Assembly (NCBI RefSeq): GCF_018141445.1
Contig: NZ_CP058649.1
Location: 4,049,001-4,113,000 of the forward strand
DNA length: 64,000 nucleotides
Origin: Vallitalea pronyensis
Lineage (GTDB): Bacteria > Bacillota > Clostridia > Lachnospirales > Vallitaleaceae
Direction: 5' to 3'
Shown here piece by piece: positions 61,610 to 64,000 of the stretch; the first letter of the stretch is position 1, and every line of letters begins with the position of its first letter. The notes under the pieces are model-generated. The model ran no database searches. It worked only from the letters and a program-made list of their open reading frames with translations, and was not told the origin of the DNA. The position numbers were made by a program, and so were the translations under genes.

Positions 61610-64000
61610 TTATGTCATTGATTTCTCTATCTTCTTAAAAGCCGTTGATAACATGAGCTTTATTCTGTTTAGCTGATTAACTTCTGATGCTCCTGGGTCA
61701 TAGTCTATGGGCACAATATTGGATGTTGGATAGCCTCTTCTCAGCTCTTTTATCATGCCTTTTCCTGTAATATGATTGGGAAGACATCCAAAGGGCTGCA
61801 AACATAACACGTTATCCACACCGGACTCCATTAACTCCACCATTTCTGCTGTCAAAAACCAGCCTTCCCCTGTTTGATTACCAATAGACAAATGTTTACT
61901 GGCTTTTTCCGCAAGCTCATGGATGGCAACAGGTGGTTGAAAACGATTGCTTTCTTTAAGTGCTTTTACTAAATGTCTTCTGTAATATTCCAACGCACTG
62001 ATGGCTGTTTTACCAGCTACCATGTTTTTAAATGAACCTGACAGTTTTTCATATCGGAAGATACTATTACGTTGTGTGTATAACAGAAAATCATAGAAAT
62101 CAGGCATTACGGCTTCAGCACCTTCCGATTCTAAGAAGGTCACAATCTCATTATTAGCTGTAGGGTGGAATTTCACAAGTATTTCTCCCACGATACCCAC
62201 TCTAGGTTTCACCATGTTTTCATGTATTTCTAGATGATCAAAATCCCTGACTATCTCATAGATGTACTGATTTAACTTATGCTCGTTATTGGCAATGGAT
62301 GCCTTTAGTCGTTTCACCCATTTTTCATAGAGTGCATTGGCTGAATTTTTGAATCGTTCATAAGGTCTTATGCGATACAATACACGCATGAGCAGATCCC
62401 CCATTAATATACCGTCAGCCATCTGTCTAAGCACTTTAACGCCCAATTTAAAACCTGGATTCTTTTCCATTCCAAGCAAATTAAAAGAGATAACAGGCAC
62501 TTGGGGCATGTTAATGTCTTTTAATGCTTTTCTTAACATGGCGATGTAATTAGTTGCTCGACAGCCCCCACCTGTCTGGGACATGATCACGGACACATGA
62601 TTAAGGTCATATTTGCCAGACTTTAATGCTTCAATAACTTGCCCAATGGTAATAAGGGTTGGATAACAAGCATCATTATGCACCACTTTTAGGCCTTCAT
62701 CGATGGCATGCACATCAACAGAGGGTAATAATTCTACATGGTATCCAGCACCTCTCAGGGCCACTTCTAAAAACTGAAAGTGGATAGGTGACAGTTGGGG
62801 TACTAAGATGGTATGATGCTTCTTCATGTCTTTGGTGAATGAAACCCTTTCAAATCCATTGTGTTTCTTTTCAGGAAGGATATGGGCTAAATCTCTTTCT
62901 TCTATAGCGGCTATCAATGACCTCACTCTTATACGTGCTGCTCCTAGGCTGTTAATCTCATCTATTTTTATCACGGTATGTAATTTATTATATTGACTAA
63001 GTATTTCTTGTACTTGGTCAGTTGTGACGGCATCAAGACCACAACCAAATGAATTCAGTTGAATGAGTTCTAAATTTTGTCGTTTAGCCACATAAGATGC
63101 TGCTTTATAGAGTCTTGAATGGTAAACCCATTGGTCCACAACACGTATGGGTCTTTCCAACTCCTCCAAATCACTAAAACCATCTTCACAAAGAACAGCA
63201 AAACCATAACTGTTAATCATCTCATCCATGCCATGGTTAATTTCTTTATCCAGGTGATAGGGTCTTCCTGCAAGGACAATACCTTTTTTATTGTTTTTTT
63301 CCATGTAATCCAGTACTTCTAGGGTTTTGTGTTTTATATCCCTTTTATAATGTTCCAATTCAGCATATGCCCTCTGCATCGCTGTTTTTATGTCCGATTT
63401 TGAAATATTCTCCACAGTGAGCTCTTCAACTAATCTTTTGAACATGCGCTTTTTATTATCTATGGGTAAGAATGGGTGGTAAAACGATACGTCATCTGCC
63501 TTTAAACCTTCAATGTTTGCCCATGTTGTTTCAGGATAAGAGATGACGATTGGACAGTTATAATGATTGTTAGCCCCTTTATCTTCTTCAATATTATAAG
63601 GTATGGATGGATAGAATATTTTTTTGATACCTTTTTCCAGCAAGTCTTCCAAATGACCATGGACCAATTTGGCGGGGTAACATACCGATTCTGAAGGAAT
63701 GGACTCCAGACCTTTCTCAAAAATGGACTTAGAAGAATTAGCGGAGATTTGTACCCTATAGCCAAGCTCTGTAAAAAATGTAAACCAGAAAGGATAATCT
63801 TCATACATATTGAGAACACGTGGTATACCGATGACACCTCTTTTGGCCTCTGATTGTTTTAAGGGTTGATAACCAAATAATCTTTTGTATTTGTAACGAT
63901 ACATGTTAGGTGCTTTATTGACTTTTTTCTCTGCTCCTGCCCCTCTTTCACATCTGTTTCCAGAATAAAAGCTTCTTCCATTAGAAAAAGTAGATATGGT
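61610..64000 (-). CDS. Giant 2-hydroxyacyl-CoA dehydratase/activase-like protein, N-terminus cut by window edge
   Basis: The frame stays open past the internal ATG at 63904 to the window edge, giving SFYSGNRCERGAGAEKK before MYRYKYKRLFGY, a block also expected inside full-length relatives. So 796 codons of a longer gene are visible. It has DUF2229 (VIGIPRVLNMYEDYPFWFTFF, ESVCYPAKLVHG), a central HgdB-like region (AGRPYHLDKEINHG, NSFGCGLDAVTTDQV), and a C-terminal VLCLQPFGCLPNHITGKGM. The missing front presumably carries activase ATPase domains, as in the 26139-30161 protein. It lies 94 bp upstream of sigZ on the same strand. Confidence 0.85.
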   Translation of the reverse strand, partial: TISTFSNGRSFYSGNRCERGAGAEKKVNKAPNMYRYKYKRLFGYQPLKQSEAKRGVIGIPRVLNMYEDYPFWFTFFTELGYRVQISANSSKSIFEKGLESIPSESVCYPAKLVHGHLEDLLEKGIKKIFYPSIPYNIEEDKGANNHYNCPIVISYPETTWANIEGLKADDVSFYHPFLPIDNKKRMFKRLVEELTVENISKSDIKTAMQRAYAELEHYKRDIKHKTLEVLDYMEKNNKKGIVLAGRPYHLDKEINHGMDEMINSYGFAVLCEDGFSDLEELERPIRVVDQWVYHSRLYKAASYVAKRQNLELIQLNSFGCGLDAVTTDQVQEILSQYNKLHTVIKIDEINSLGAARIRVRSLIAAIEERDLAHILPEKKHNGFERVSFTKDMKKHHTILVPQLSPIHFQFLEVALRGAGYHVELLPSVDVHAIDEGLKVVHNDACYPTLITIGQVIEALKSGKYDLNHVSVIMSQTGGGCRATNYIAMLRKALKDINMPQVPVISFNLLGMEKNPGFKLGVKVLRQMADGILMGDLLMRVLYRIRPYERFKNSANALYEKWVKRLKASIANNEHKLNQYIYEIVRDFDHLEIHENMVKPRVGIVGEILVKFHPTANNEIVTFLESEGAEAVMPDFYDFLLYTQRNSIFRYEKLSGSFKNMVAGKTAISALEYYRRHLVKALKESNRFQPPVAIHELAEKASKHLSIGNQTGEGWFLTAEMVELMESGVDNVLCLQPFGCLPNHITGKGMIKELRRGYPTSNIVPIDYDPGASEVNQLNRIKLMLSTAFKKIEKSMT

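Noticed and set aside
1..64000. tRNA, rRNA, prophage and insertion sequences
   Set aside because: I scanned for CCA ends with cloverleaf-like sequence, transposase and phage motifs, and saw none; a tool search could still find a missed tRNA.

Overview
The window looks like a chromosomal segment of a low-GC, anaerobic member of the Clostridia. The signs are AT-rich Firmicutes-type codons, strong AGGAGG ribosome sites, a T-box leader before proS, an Nfn-type electron-bifurcating transhydrogenase, two giant 2-hydroxyacyl-CoA dehydratase/activase-like proteins, S-layer-homology proteins and clostripain. A Lachnospirales or Vallitalea-like organism would fit, but the genus is a guess. I saw no rRNA, tRNA, CRISPR array, transposase or prophage genes.

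Layout. 1-6.7 kb: a MerR/methyltransferase fusion (cut by the left edge) behind a sugar-phosphate isomerase, both with 19-bp-spacer MerR-type promoters; then a moxR-DUF58-transglutaminase operon and a small DMT transporter. 6.9-15 kb: exported clostripain-like protease, SLH protein, LytTR regulator with a membrane partner, proS with its T-box, and two small genes. 15-20 kb: a LysM protein with two 5'-nucleotidase modules, and a YibE/F membrane protein. 20-30.7 kb: a probable seven-gene, Fur-box-led operon (fur, giant activase/dehydratase, methyltransferase with a possible 1-nt frameshift, heterodimeric ABC pair, DUF318 permease, TIGR03943 protein). 30.8-41.7 kb: Crp/Fnr regulator, oleate hydratase with a nested palindromic operator, type-4 uracil-DNA glycosylase, a second paralogous ABC pair with its own candidate Fur box, an SLH-like exported protein, and a divergent AraC/UroD-like pair. 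41.9-44.2 kb: nfnA-nfnB. 44.5-58.4 kb: arginine and carbamoyl-phosphate synthesis (argC-J-B-D-carA-carB leftward; argG and argH rightward) with cls between. 58.5-64 kb: a threonine-aldolase-like enzyme, a SigZ-type sigma factor with an ECF-like promoter in front of a 4Fe-4S/ArsD-like pair, and the 3' part of a second giant dehydratase-like gene that runs off the right edge.

How the parts work together. The arg genes cover ornithine/citrulline/arginine synthesis from N-acetylglutamate, except for carbamoyltransferase (argF) and the repressor. Paired 15-bp sites with the same 20-bp pitch precede both argC and argG and probably bind ArgR. The two ABC pairs have the same gene order and D-loop asymmetry, and both have Fur-like boxes upstream, so they may serve iron or metallophore transport. 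The strongest candidates for undescribed biology are the Fur-led operon, the SigZ/ArsD-like module, the 197-bp palindrome between argJ and argB with its local codon-usage shift, and the MerR promoter pair.
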